Origin: Saccoglossus kowalevskii
Taxonomy: Eukaryota; Hemichordata; Enteropneusta; Harrimaniidae
Length of the DNA: 33,251 nt
NCBI RefSeq assembly: GCF_000003605.2
Contig: NW_003134623.1
Span: forward strand, 1-33,251
Direction of reading: 5' to 3'
Shown one piece after another: positions 8,795 to 21,820 of this stretch (the stretch's first letter is position 1; each line of letters opens with the position of its first letter). The notes below the pieces were generated by a model that saw only the letters and a list, made by a program, of their open reading frames with translations, was not told where the DNA came from and made no database searches. Position numbers and translations under genes: made by a program.

Positions 8795-9720
8795 GACATT
8801 CGAAACACTTCCAAAGATTAAATGTCCGCCAAGTCGAAAAAATTCAAGTGATCCCAGTAGTCGAGTGATCATGTGATGGGCCTGTTACAAAAGTAAGATC
8901 TATCGGGCGTGGCTAGTAAATGCACGGGAGACTACTTGAGCTAACAAGCTGGTGAAATACATTTTTTTGGTTCCGAAACAAACATGGAAAAGACATAACG
9001 CATTTTTTTGTATTTTTATTATTGAAATATAACACCTTTATAGTAGAAAGTCGTGCTGGTTATTTTGATAATTTAAGTTTATAGAATGTTTAAAAATTTG
9101 CACGTATTTTCAATGCACAACTCCCTCTTGCGGTCGGCTATAGTGGATGTCAGCTATTAAATTTGCGTACAAAGCTGTACAAAGTGAGTGCAAAGTTGGT
9201 AGAATAGCGTGTATGTTTGAACTAAGTTGTTGTCATATCTAACCGTAAAATTATAAAGTACGGAAAGTGAATAAAATGCAAGTGAACGTCTCGTATATTA
9301 GAATAGTGCCCTATGAGCTTACCGTAGCATGCTCTAAAACATCCTAAAACGATAGGAAAAGCAATAGAAAAGTAGGTGGTTTTGCTAATACATTTTACCT
9401 AAGTCATTCTAATGTCGATAACACGGTTAAAAATATAGAAAAAATGAGCAAAGGTGTTGGAAAAATCTTATACATTAGCAGATTATACCACTATGAAACC
9501 GTGAAATGGTAAACAAACTGATTACAAAGTAGAGAAAAGTAGTTGTAAAGTTAGCAAAATTACATGGAAATGTGACCTATGTTGTTATATTATCGACACC
9601 CATAGTTAAATGTTAGGAAACGTGAATTAATATGCCGTAAATGGCCGTCTACAAACGAACTGACTTTCGAAGCATGGATAGGTCATAGGTCAACTTACGA
9701 AAGACACACGTGAAACGAAT
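8795..9720 (+). repeat. Satellite unit 11, divergent head (926 bp, cassette B2)
   Basis: The first ~230 bases carry a rare linked set: GATGGGCCTGTTAC, GATCTATCGGGCGTGGCTAG, GCTGGTGAAATAC and GACATAACGCATT. Only unit 33 shares it, 20,474 bp away. The rest of the unit is ordinary. Confidence 0.95.
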
Positions 9721-10652
9721 GACAATTGGAAACACTTACAAACATTAAATGGCCGCCAATTCGAATAAAATTCAAATGATCCCAGTAGTCGAGTGATCAT
9801 GTGATGGACCTGTCACAAAAATTAAGATCAATAGGGCGTGCCTCGTAATTTCATGGGAGACCACTTGAGCTAACAAGCTTGTTAAATACATTTTTTTTTT
9901 GGTTCCGAAACAAACATGGAAAAGACATAAAGTATTTTTTTGTATTTTTATTATTGAAATGTAACACCTTTATAGCAGAAAGTCGTGCTTGTTATTTTGA
10001 TAATTTAAGTTTATAGAATGTTTAAAAATTTGCACGTATTTTCAATGCACAACTCCCTTATGTGGTCGGCTATAGTGGATGTCAGCTATTAAAATTGCGT
10101 ACAAAGCTGTACAAAGTGAGTGCAAAGTTTGTAGAATAGCGTCTATGTTTGAATTAAGTTGTTGTCATATCTAACCGTAAAATTATAAAGTACGGAAAGT
10201 GAATAAAATGCAAGTGAACGTCTCGTATATTAGAATAGTGCCCTATGAGCTTACCGTAGCATGTTCTAAAACATCCTAAATCGATAGGAAAAGCATTAGA
10301 AAAGTAGGTGGTTTTGCTAATACATTTTACCTAAGTCATTGTAATATCGACAACAAGGTTAACAATATAGAAAAAATGAGCAAAGGTGTTGGAAAAGTCT
10401 TATACATTAGCAGATTATACCACTATGAAACCGTGAAATGATAAACAAACTGATTACAAAGTAGTGAAAAGTAGTTGTAAAGTTAGCAAAATTACATGGA
10501 AATGTGACCTATGTTGTTATATTATCGACACCCATAGTTAAATGTCAGGAAAAGTGAATTAATATGTCGTAAATGGCCGTTTCATAACGTACTGACTTTC
10601 GAAGCATAGATAGGTCAGAGGTCAACTTCCGAAAGACACACGTGAAACGAAT
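9721..10652 (+). repeat. Satellite unit 12 (932 bp, cassette B2)
   Basis: Full-length unit. Private changes are GACAATTGGAAAC, CTTATGTGGTCGG, GCGTCTATG and GAATTAAG. The cassette is B2 with AACAAGGTTAAC. It ends with the AGGTCAGAGGTCA spacer variant. Confidence 0.95.
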
Positions 10653-11582
10653 GACAATTCGAAACACTTCCAAAGATTAAACGGCCGCCAATTCGAATAA
10701 AATTCAAATGATCCCAGTAGTCAAGTAATCGTGTGATGGACATGTCACAAAAGTTAAGATCAATAGGGCGTGCCTCGTAATTGCATGGGAGACTACTTGA
10801 GCTAACAAGCTTGTTAAATACATTTTTTTTTGGTTCCGAAACAAACTTGGAAAAGACAGAAAGTATTTTTTTGCATTTTTTTTATTGAAATGTAACACCT
10901 TTATAGCAGAAAGTCGTGCTGGTTATTTTGATAATTTAAGTTTATAAAATGTTTAAAATTTGCACGTATTTTCAATGCACAAATCCATCTTGCGGTCGGC
11001 TATAGTGGATGTCAGCTATAAAAAATTGCGTACAAAGCTGTACAAAGTGAGTGCAAAGTTGGTAGAATAGCGTGTATGTTTGAACTAAGTTGTTGTCATA
11101 TCTAACCGTAAAATTATAAAGTACGGAAAGTGAATAAAATGCAAGTGAACGTCTCGTATATTAGAAATAGTGCCCTATGAGCTTACTGTAGCATGTCTAA
11201 AACATCCTAAAACGATAGGAAAAGCATTAGAAAAGTAGGTGGTTTTGCTAATACATTTTACNTAAGTCATTGTAATATCGACAACACGGTTAAAAATATA
11301 GAAAAAATGAGCAAAGGTGTTGGAAAGTCTTATACATTAGCAGATTATACCTCTATGAAACCGTGAAATGATAAACAAACTGATTACAAAGTAGTGAAAA
11401 GTAGTTGTAAAGTTAGCAAAATTACATGGAAATGTGACCTATGTTGTTATATTATTGACACCCATAGTTAAATGTTAGGAAAAGTGAATTAATATGTCGT
11501 TAATGACCGTTTACTAACGTACTGACATCCGAAGCATAGATAGGTCAGAGGTCAACTTACGAAAGACACACGTGAAGCGAAT
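10653..11582 (+). repeat. Satellite unit 13 (930 bp, cassette B2, contains N)
   Basis: The head reads AAACGGCCGCC, GTCAAGTAATCGTG and GACATGTC, shared with units 15, 16 and 27. An undetermined base lies at 11262. A base is lost in GCATGTCTAAAAC. Confidence 0.95.
11262..11262. other. Undetermined base (N)
   Basis: TTTTACNTAAGTC; other units have C here, rarely T or G. It is the only ambiguity code seen and marks an unresolved position in the consensus. Confidence 0.99.
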
Positions 11583-12512
11583 GACAATTCGAAACACTTC
11601 CAAAGGTTAAATGGCCGCCAATTCGAATAAAATTCAAATGATCCCAGTAGTCGAGTTATCATGTGATGGACATGTCACAAAAGTTAAGATCAATAGGGCG
11701 TGCCTCGTAATTGCATGGGAGACTGCTTGAGCTAACAAGCTTGTTAAATACATTTTTTTGGGTTCCAAAACAAACATGGAAAAGACATAAAGTATTTTTT
11801 TGAATTTTTATTATTGAAATGTAACACCTTTATAGCAGAAAGTCGTGCTGGTTATTTTGATAATTTAAGTTTATAGAATGTTTAAATATTTGCACGTATT
11901 TTCAATGCACAACTCCCTCTTGCGGTCGGCTATAGTGGATGTCAGCTATTAAAATTGCGTACAAAGCTGTACAAAGTGAGTGCAAAGTTGGTAAAATAGC
12001 GTGTATGTTTGAACTAAGTTGTTGTCATATCTAACCGTAAAATTATAAAGTACGGAAAGTGAATAAAATGCAAGTGAACGTCTCGTATATTAGAATAGTG
12101 CCCTATGAACTTACCGTAACATGTTCTAAAACATCCTAAAACGATAGGAAAAGCATTAGAAAAGTAGGTGGGTTTGCTAATACATTTTACCTAAGTCATT
12201 GTAATATCGACCCCACAGTTAAAAATATAGAAAAAATGAACAAATGTGTTGGAATAGCCTCATATATAAGCAGATTATACCACTATGAATCCGTGAAATG
12301 ATAAACAAACTGATTACAAAGTAGTGGTAAGTAATTGTAAAGTTAGCAAAATTACATGGAAATGTGACCTATGTTGTTATATTATCGACACCCATAGTTA
12401 AATATCAGGAAAAGTGAATTAATATGTCGTAAATGGCCGTTTACTAGCGTACTGACTTTCGAAGCATAGATAAGTCAGAGGTCAACTTACGAAAGACACA
12501 CGTGAAACGAAT
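11583..12512 (+). repeat. Satellite unit 14 (930 bp, cassette A)
   Basis: This A unit stands among B2 units. It shares GGTTCCAAAACAAAC, TTTAAATATTTGC, GTTGGAATAGCC, AAATATCAGG, TTACTAGCG and GATAAGTCAGAGG with unit 26, 12 units (11,165 bp) downstream. Confidence 0.95.
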
Positions 12513-13443
12513 GACAATTCGAAACACTTCCAAAGATTAAACGGCCGCCAATTCGAATAAAATTCAAATGATCCCAGTAGTCAAGTAATCGTGTGATGGA
12601 CATGTCACAAAAGTTAAGATCAATAGGGCGTGCCTCGTAATTGCATGGGAGAATACTTGTGCTAACAAGCTTGTTAAATACTTTTTTTTTTGGTTCCGAA
12701 AAAAACATGGAAAAGACATAAAGTATTTTTTTGTATTTTTATTATTGAAATGTAACTCCTTTATAGCAGAAAGTCGTGCTGGTTATTTTGATAATTTAAG
12801 TTTATAGAATGTTTAAAAATTTGCACGTATTTTCAATGCACAACTCCCTCTTGCGGTCGGCTATAGTGGATGTCAGCTATTAAAATTGCGTACAAAGCTG
12901 TACAAAGTGAGTGCAAAGTTGGTAGAAGAGCGTGTATGTTTGAACTAAGTTGTTGTCATATCTAACCGTAAAATTATAAAGTACGGAAAGTGAATAAAAT
13001 GCAAGTGAACGTCTCGTATATTAGAATAGTGCCCTATGAGCTTACCGTAGCATGTTCTAAAACATCCTAAAACGATAGGAAAAGCATTAGAAAAGTAGGT
13101 GGTTTTGCTAATACATTTTACCTAAGTCATTGTAATATCGACAACACGGTTAAAAATATAAAAAAAATGAGCAAAGTTGTTGAAAAAGTCTTATACATTA
13201 GCAGACTATACCACTATGAAACCGTGAAATGATAAACAAACTGATTACAAAGTAGTGAAAAGTAATTGTAAAGTTAGCAAAATTACATGGAAATGTGACC
13301 TATGTTTTTATATTATCGACACCCATAGTTAAATATCAGGAAAAGTGAATTAATATGTCGTAAATGGCCGTTTGCTAGCGTACTGACTTTCGAAGCATAG
13401 ATAAGTCAGAGGTCAACTTACGAAAGACACACGTGAAACGAAT
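12513..13443 (+). repeat. Satellite unit 15 (931 bp, cassette B2)
   Basis: The head is nearly identical to unit 16, including GAGAATACTTGTGC and AAATAC followed directly by a 10-T run. It shares GAAAAAAACATGG and GTAGAAGAGCG with unit 28. Confidence 0.95.
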
Positions 13444-14376
13444 GACAATTCGAAACACTTCCAAAGATTAAACGGCCGCCAATTCGAATAAAATTCAAAT
13501 GATCCCAGTAGTCAAGTAATCGTGTGATGGACATGTCACAAAATTTAAGATCAATAGGGCGTGCCTCGTAATTGCATGGGAGAATACTTGTGCTAACAAG
13601 CTTGTTAAATACTTTTTTTTTTGGTTCCGAAACAAACATGGAAAAGACATAAAGTATTTTTTTGTATTTTTATTATTGAAATGTAACACCTTTATAGCAG
13701 AAAGTCGTGCTGGTTATTTTGATAATTTAAATTTATAGAATGTTTAAAAATTTGCACGAATTTTCAATGCACAACTCCCTCTTGCGGTCGGCTATAGTGG
13801 ATGTCAGCTATAAAAATTGCGTACAAAGCTGTACAAAGTGAGTGCAAAGTTGGTAGAATAGCGTGTATGTTTGAACTAAGTTGTTGTCATATCTAACCGT
13901 AAAATTATAAAGTACGGAAAGTGAATAAAATGCAAGTGAACGTCTCGTATATTAGAATAGTGCCCTATGAGCTTACCGAAGCATGTTCTAAAACATTATA
14001 AAGCGATAGGAAAAGCATTAGAAAAGTAGGTGGTTTTGCTAATACATTTTACTTAAGTCATTGTAATATCGACAACACGGTTAAAAATATAGAAAAAACG
14101 AGCAAAGGTGTTGGAAAAATTCTTATACATTAGCAGATTATACCACTATGAAACCGTGAAATGATAAACAAACTGATTACAAAGTTGTGAAAAGTAGTTG
14201 TAAAGTTAGCAAAATTACATGGAAATGTGACCTATGTTGTTATATTATCGACAGCCCATAGTTAAATGTTAGGAAAAGTGAATTAATATGTCGTAAATGG
14301 CCGTTTACTGACGTACTGACTTTCGAAGCATGGATAGGTCATAGGTCAACTTACGAAAGATACACGTGATACGTAT
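13444..14376 (+). repeat. Satellite unit 16 (933 bp, cassette B2)
   Basis: The head copies unit 15. From about 13975 (ACCGAAGCATG, AACATTATAAAG) to the unit end it is nearly identical to unit 28, including GACAGCCCATAG and AGATACACGTGATACG. Confidence 0.95.
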
Positions 14377-15307
14377 GACAATTCGAAACACTTTCAAACA
14401 TTAAATGGCCGCCAATTCGAATAAAATTCAAATGATCCCAGTAGTCGGGTGATCATGTGATGAACCTGTCACAAAAGTTAAGATCAATAGGGCGTGCCTC
14501 GTAATTGCATGGGAGACTACTTGAGCTAACAAGCTTGTTAAATACATTTTTTTTTGGTTCCAAAACAAACATGGAAAAGACATAAAGTATTTTTTTTGTA
14601 TTTTTATTATTGAAATGTAACACCTTTTTAGCAGAAAGTCGTGCTGGTTATTTTGATAAATTAAGTTTATAGAATGTTTAAAAATTTGCACGTATTTTCA
14701 ATGCACAACTCCCTCTTGCGGTCGGCTATAGTGGATGTCAGCTATTTAATTTGCGTACAAAGCTGTACAAAGTGAGTGCAAAGTTGGTAGAATAGCGTGT
14801 ATGTTTGAACTAAGTTGTTGTCATATCTAACCGTAAAATTATAAAGTACGGAAAGTGAATAAAATGCAAGTGAACGTCTCGTATATTAGAATAGTGCCCT
14901 ATGAGCTAACCGTAGCATGTTCTAAAATATCCTAAAACGATAGGAAAAGCATTAGAAAAGTAGGTGGGTTTGCTAATACATTTTACCTAAGTCATTGTAA
15001 TATCGATAACACAGTTAAAAATATAGTAAAATGGGCAAATGTGTTGAAAAAGTCTTATACATTAGCAGATTATACCACTATGAAACCGTGAAATGATAAA
15101 CAAACTGATTACAAAGTAGTGAAAAGTAGTTGTAAAGTTAGCAAAATTACATGGAAATGTGACCTATGTTGTTATATTATTGAGACCCATAGTTAAATGT
15201 TAGGAATGGTGAATTAATATGTCGTAAACGGCCGTCTACTAACGAACTGACTTTCGAAGCATGTATATGTCATAGGTCAACTTACGAAAGACACACGTGA
15301 AACGATT
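14377..15307 (+). repeat. Satellite unit 17 (931 bp, cassette B)
   Basis: The head (GTCGGGTGATC, GATGAACCTG, TTCCAAAACAAAC) matches unit 29, 11,161 bp away. The cassette is B with ATAACACAGTT. The tail CTACTAACGAACTG, GCATGTATATGTC is shared with unit 18. Confidence 0.95.
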
Positions 15308-16238
15308 GACAATTCGAAACACTTTCAAACATTAAATGGCCGCCAATTCGAATAAAATTCAAATGATACCAGTAGTCGAGTGATCATATGATGGACCTGT
15401 CACAAAAGTTAAGATTAATAGGGCGTGCCTCGTAATTGCATGGGAGACTACCTGAGCTAACAAGCTTGTTAAATACATTTTTTTTTGGTTCCGAAACAAA
15501 CATGGAAAAGACATAAAGTATTTTTTTGTATTTTTGTTATTGAAATGTAACACCTTTATAGCAGAAAGTCGTTCTCATTATTTTGATAATTTAAGTTTAT
15601 AGAATGTTTAAAAATTTGCACGTATTTTCAATGCACAACTCCCTCTTGCGGTCGGCTATAGTGGATGTCAGCTATTAAAATTGCGTACAAAGCTGTACAA
15701 AGTGAGTGCAAAGTTGGTAGAATAGCGTGTATGTTTGAACTAAGTTGTTGTCATATCTAACCGTAAAATTATAAAGTACGGAAAGTGAATAAAATGCAAG
15801 TGAACGTCTCGTATATTAGAATAGTGCCCTATGAGCTTACCGTAGCATGTTCTAAAACATCCTAAAACGATAGGAAAAGCATTAGAAAAGTAGGTGGGTT
15901 TGCTAATACATTTTAGCTAAGTCATTGTAATATCGACCCCACAGTTAAAAATATAGAAAAAATGAGCAAATGTGTTGGAAAAGCCTCATATATTAGCAGA
16001 TTATACCACTATGAATCCGTGAAATAATAAACAAACTGATTACAAAGTAGTGAAAAGTGGTTGTAAAGTTAGCAAAATTACATGGAAATGTGACCAATGT
16101 TGTTATATTATTGAGACCCATAGTTAAATGTTAGGAAAAGTGAATTAATATGTCGTAAATGGCCGTCTACTAACGAACTGACTTTCGAAGCATGTATATG
16201 TCATAGGTCAACTTACGAAAGACACACGTGAAACGAAT
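15308..16238 (+). repeat. Satellite unit 18 (931 bp, cassette A)
   Basis: Full-length unit with cassette A. It has a private change, GTCGTTCTCATTATT, where other units read GTCGTGCTGGTTATT. The tail copies unit 17. It has no obvious counterpart between units 29 and 30, although its neighbours do. Confidence 0.95.
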
Positions 16239-17167
16239 GACAATTCGAAACACTTTCAAACATTAAATGGCCGCCAATTCGAATAAAATTCAAATAATCC
16301 CAGTAGTCGCGTGATCATGTGATGGACCTGTCACAAAACCTAAGATCAATAGGGCGTGCCTCGTAATTGCATGGAAGACCACTTGAGCTAACAAGTTTGT
16401 TAAATACATTTTTTTTGGTTCCGAAACAAACATGGAAAAGACATAAAGTATTTTTTTGTATATTTATTATTGAAATGTACCACCTTTATAGCAGAAAGTC
16501 GTGCTGGTTATTTTGATAATTTAAGTTTATAGAATGTTTAAAAATTTGCACGTATTTTCAATGCACAACTCCCTCTTGCGGTCGGCTATAGTGGATGTCA
16601 GTTATTAAAATTGAGTTCAAAGCTGTACAAAGTGAGTGCAAAGTTGGTAGAATAGCGTGTATGTTTGAACTAAGTTGTTGTCATATCTAACCGTAAAATT
16701 ATAAAGTATGGAAAGTGAATAAAATGCAAGTGAACGTCTCGTATATTAGAATAGCGCCCTATGAGTTTACCGTAGCATGTTCTAAAACATCCTAAAACGA
16801 TAGGAAAAGCGTTAGAAAATTAGGTGGGTTTGCTAATACATTTTACCTAAGTCATTGTAATATCGAGAACACGGTTAAAAATATAGTAAAATGGGCAAAT
16901 GTGTTGGAAAAGTCTTATACATTAGCAGATTATACCACTATGAAACCGGGAAATGAAAAACAAACTGCATACAAAGTAGTGAAAAGTAGTTGTAAAGTTA
17001 GCAAAATTACATGGAAATGTGAAGTATGTTGTTATATTATTGATACCCATAGTTAAATGTTAGGAAACGTGAATTAATATGTCGTAAATGGCCGTTTACT
17101 AACGTACTGACTTTCGAAGCATGGATAGGTCATAGGTCAACTTACGAAAGACACACGTGATACGAAT
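16239..17167 (+). repeat. Satellite unit 19 (929 bp, cassette B)
   Basis: The linked rare set TCGCGTGATC, CAAGTTTGTTAAATAC, GTATATTTATTATTG, GTACCACC, TTGAGTTCAAAG and ATAGCGCCC is shared with unit 30, 11 units (10,233 bp) away. Confidence 0.95.
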
Positions 17168-18096
17168 GACAATTCGAAACACTTTCAAACATTAAATGGC
17201 CGCGAATTCGAATAAAATTCAAATGATCCCAGTAGTCGAGTGATCATGTGATGGACCTGTCACAAAAGTTAAGATCAATAGGGCGTGCCTCGTAATTACA
17301 TGGGAGACTACTTGAGCTAACAAGCTTGTTAAATACATTTTTTTTGGTTCCGAAACAAACATGGAAAAGACATAAAGTATTTTTTTGTATTTTTATTATT
17401 GAAATGTAACACCTTTATAGAGGAAAGTCGTGCTGGTTATTTTGATAATTTTAGTTTATAGAATGTTTAAAAATGTGCACGTAGTTTCAATGCACAACTC
17501 CCTCTTGCGGTCGGCTATAGTGGATGTCAGCTATTAAAATTGCGTACAAAGCTATACAAAGTGAGTGCAAAATTGGTAGAATAGCGTTTATGTTTGAAGT
17601 AAGTTGTTGTCATATCTAACTGTAAAATTATAAAGTACGGAAAGTGAATAAAATGCAAGTGAACGTCTCGTATATTAGAAATAGTGCCCTATGAGCTTAC
17701 CGTAGCATATTCTAAAGCATCCTAAAACGATAGGAAAAGCATTGGAAAAGTAGGTGGGTTTGCTAATACATTTTACCTAAGTCATTGTAATATCGACAAC
17801 ACGGTTAAAAATATAGTAAAATGGGCAAATGTGTTGGAAAAGTCTTATACATTAGCAGATTATACCACTATGATACCGTGAAATGATAAACAAACTGATT
17901 ACAAGTAGTGAAAAGTAGTTGTAAAGTTAGCAAAATTACATGGAAATGTGACCTATGTTGTTATATTATCGACACCCATAGTTAAATGCTAGGAAAAGTG
18001 AATTAATATGTCGTAAATTACCGTTTACTAACGTACTGACTTTCGAAGCATGGATAGGTCATAGGTCAACTTACGAAAGACACACGTGAAACGAAT
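17168..18096 (+). repeat. Satellite unit 20 (929 bp, cassette B)
   Basis: Hybrid middle: TGGAAAAGAC (common type) is followed by GTGCACGTAG (TGGAATAC haplotype). GGCCGCGAATTCG creates an EcoRI site absent from most units. TTTATAGAGGAAAG is private. Confidence 0.95.
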
Positions 18097-19026
18097 GACA
18101 ATTCGAAACACTTTCAAACATTAAATGGCCGCCAATTCGAATTGAAATCAAATGATCCCAGTGGTCGTGTGATCATGTGATGGACCTGTCACAAAAGTTA
18201 AGATCAATAGGGCGTGCCTCGTAATTGCATGGGAGACTACTTGAGCTAACAAGGTTGTTAAATACATTTTTTGGGGGTTCCGAAACAAACATGGAAAAGA
18301 CATAAAGTATTTTATTGTATTTTTATTATTGAAATGTAACACCTTTATAGCAGAAAGTCGTGCTGGTTATTTTGATAATTTAAGTTTAAAGAATGTTTAA
18401 AAATGTGCAGGTATTTTTAATGCACAACTCCCTCTTGCGGTCGGCTATAGTGGATGTCAGCTATTAAAATTGCGTACAAAGCTGTACAAAGTGAGTGCAA
18501 AGTTGGTAGAATAGCGTGTATGTTTCAACTAAGTTGTTGTCATATCTAACCGTAAAATTATAAAGTACGGAAAGTGAATAAAATGCAAGTGAACGTCTCG
18601 TATATTAGAATAGTGCCCTATGAGCTTACCGTAGAATGTTCTAAAGCATCCTAAAACGATAGGAAAAGCATTGGAAAAGTAGGTGGGTTTGCTAATACAT
18701 TTTACCTAAGTCATTGTAATATCGACAACACGGTTAAAAATATAGTAAAATGGGCAAATGTGTTGGAAAAGTCTTATACATTAGCAGATTATACCACTAT
18801 GATACCGTGAAATGATAAACAAACTGATTACAAAGTAGTGAAAAGTAGTTGTAAAGTTAGCAAAATTACATGGAAATGTGACCTATGTTGTTATGATATT
18901 GAGACCCACTGTTAAATGTTAGGAAAAGTTAAGTAATATGTCGTAAATGCCCGTTTACTGACGTACTGACTTTCGAAGCATGGATAGGTCATAGGTCAAC
19001 TTACGAAAGACACACGTGAAACGAAT
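18097..19026 (+). repeat. Satellite unit 21 (930 bp, cassette B)
   Basis: The head is of the GAATTGAAATC, CAGTGGTCGTGTGATC and AAGGTT type with a T-then-G run, shared with unit 34 (13 units on) and unit 9 (12 units back). TATTTTATTGTAT and GTTTAAAGAATG recur in unit 35. Confidence 0.95.
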
Positions 19027-19958
19027 GACAATTCGAAACACATTCAAACATTAAATGGCCGCCAATTCGAATAAAATTCAAATGATCCCAGTAGTCAAGT
19101 GATCATGTGATGGACCTGTGACAAAAGTTAAGATCAATAGGGCGTGCCTCGTAATTGCATGGGAGACTACTTGAGCTAACAAGCTTGTTTATTACATTTT
19201 TTTTTTGGTTCCGAAACAAACATGGAAAAGACATAAAGTATTTTTTTGGATTTTTACTTTTGAAATGTAACACCTTTATAGCAGAAAGTTGTGCTGGTTA
19301 TTTTGATAATTTAAGTTTATAGAATGTTTAAAAATTTGCACGTATTTTCAATGCACAACTTCCTCTTGCGGTCGGCTATAGTGGATGTCAGCTATTGAAA
19401 TTGCGTACAAAGCTGTACAAAGTGAGTGCAAAGTTGGTAGAATAGCGTGTATGTTTGAACTAAGTTGTTGTCATATCTAACCGTAAAATTATAAAGTACG
19501 GAAAGTGAATAAAATGCAAGTGAACGTCTCGTATATTAGAATAGTGCCCTATGAGCTTACCGTAGCATGTTCTAAAACATCCTAAAACGATAGGAAAAGC
19601 ATTAGAAAAGTAGGTAGGTTTGCTAATACATTTTACCTAAGTCATTGTAATATCGACCCCACAGTTAAAAATATAGAAAAAAAGAGCAAATGTGTTGGAA
19701 AAGCCTCATATATTAGCAGATTATACCACTATGAATCCGTGAAATGATAAACAAACTGATTACAAAGTAGTGAAAAGTGGTTGTAAAGTTAGCAAAATTA
19801 CATGGAAATGTGACCTATGTTGTTATATTATTGAGACCCATAGTTAAATATTAGGAAAAGTGAATTAATATGTCGTAAATGGCCATTTACTAACGTACTG
19901 ACTTTCGAAGCATGGATAGGTCATAGGTCAACTTACGAAAGACACACGTGAAACGAAT
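19027..19958 (+). repeat. Satellite unit 22 (932 bp, cassette A)
   Basis: Full-length unit. AACTTCCTCTTG and CTATTGAAATTG match unit 1, 21 units upstream. It has the GTTTATTACATT variant just after the palindrome. Confidence 0.95.
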
Positions 19959-20889
19959 GACAATTCGAAACACTTTCAAACATTAAATGGCCGCCAATTC
20001 GAATAAAATTCAAATGATCCCAGTAGTCGACTGGTCATGTGATGAACCTGTCACAAAAGTTAAGATCAATAGAGCGTGCCTCGTAATTGCACGGGAGACT
20101 ACTTGAGCTAACAAGCTTGTTAATTACATTTTTGTTTGGTTCCGAAACAAACATGGAAAAGACATAAAGTATTTTTTTGTATTTTTATTTTTGAAATGTA
20201 ACACCTTTTTAGCAGAAAGTCGTGCTGGTTATTTTGATAATTTAAGTTTATAGAATGCTTAAAAATTTGCACGTATTTTCAATGCACAACTCCATCTTGC
20301 GGTCGGCTATAGTGGATGTCAGCTATAAAAAATGCGTACAAAGCTGTACAAAGTGAGTGCAAAGTTGGTAGAATAGCGTGTATGTTTGAACTAAGTTGTT
20401 GTCATATCTAACCGTAAAATTATAAAGTACGAAAAGTGAACAAAATTCAAGTAAACGTCTCGTATATTAGAATAGTGCCCTATGAGCTTACCGTAGCATG
20501 TTCTAAAACATCCTAAAACGATAGGAAAAGCGTTAGAAAAGTAGGTGGGTTTGCTAATACATTTTACGTAAGTCATTGTAATATCGACCCCACAGTTAAA
20601 AATATAGAAAAAATGAGCAAATGTGCTGGAAAAGCCTCATATATTAGCAGATTATACCATTATGAATCCGTGAAATGACAAACAAACTGATTACAAAGTA
20701 GTGAAAAGTGGTTGCAAAGTTAGCAAAATTACATGGAAATGTGACCTATGTTGTTATATTATCGACACCCATAGTTAAATGTTAGGAAAAGTGAATTAAT
20801 ATGTCGTAAATGGCCGTTTACTAACGTTCTGACTTTTGAAGCATGGATAGGTCATAGGTCAACTTACGAAAGACACACGTGATACGAAT
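19959..20889 (+). repeat. Satellite unit 23 (931 bp, cassette A)
   Basis: The TTTTACGTAAGTC and GACTTTTGAAGC variants are shared with unit 2, 21 units upstream. Private changes are GACTGGTCATG and GAACAAAATTCAAG. Confidence 0.95.
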
Positions 20890-21820
20890 GACAATTCGAA
20901 ACACTTTCAAACATTAAATGGCCGCCAATTCGAATAAAATTCAAATGATACCAGTAGTCGAGTGATCATGTGATGGACCTGTCACAAAAGTTAAGATCAA
21001 TAGGGCGTGCCTCGTAATTGCATGGGAGACCACTTGAGCTAACAAGCTTGTTTAATACATTTTTTTTTGGTTCCAAAACAAACATGGAAAAGACCTAAAG
21101 TACTTTTTTGTATTTTTATTATTGAAATGCAGCACCTTTATAGCAGAAAGTCGTGCTGGTTATTTTGATAATTTAAGTTTATAGAATGTTTAAAAATTTG
21201 CACGTATTTTCAATGCACAACTCCCTCTTGCGGTCGGCTATAGTGGATGTCAGTTATTAAAATTGCGTACTAAGCTGTACAAAGTGAGTGCAAAGTTGGT
21301 AGAATAGCGTGGATGTTTGAACTACGTTGTTGTCATGTCTAACCGTACAATTATAAAGTACGGAAAGTGAATAAAATGCAAGTGAACGTCTCGTATATTA
21401 GAATAGTGCCCTATGAGCTTACCGTAGCATGTTCTAAAACATCCTAAAACGATAGGAAAAGCATTAGAAAAGTAGGTGGTTTTGCTAATACATTTTACCT
21501 AAGTCATTGTAATATCGACCCCACAGTTAAAAATATAGAAAAAATGAGCAAATGTGTTGGAAAAGCCTCATATATTAGCAGATTATACCACTATGAATCC
21601 GTGAAATGATAAACAAGCTGATTACAAAGTAGTGAAAAGTGGTTGTAAAGTTAGCAAAATTACATGGAAATGTGACCTATGTTGTTATATTATTGATACC
21701 CATAGTTAAATGTTAGGAAACGTGAATTAATATGTCGTAAATGGCCGTTTACTAACGTACTGACTTTCGAAGCATGGATAGGTCATATGTCAACTTACGA
21801 AAGACACACGTGATACGAAT
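20890..21820 (+). repeat. Satellite unit 24 (931 bp, cassette A)
   Basis: Full-length unit with cassette A. It has private AATGCAGCACC, GTACTAAGCTG and GCGTGGATG. The tail is GATACCCATAG, GGAAACGTG. The second AGGTCA half-site is broken (ATGTCA). Confidence 0.95.

Noticed and set aside
12487-13639. Two 73-codon minus-strand frames in units 15 and 16 (12487-12708, 13418-13639).
   Set aside because: Both are shadows of the duplicated unit 15/16 heads in another frame of the same region and span the unit junction. They are unique to these units because of a 10-T run.
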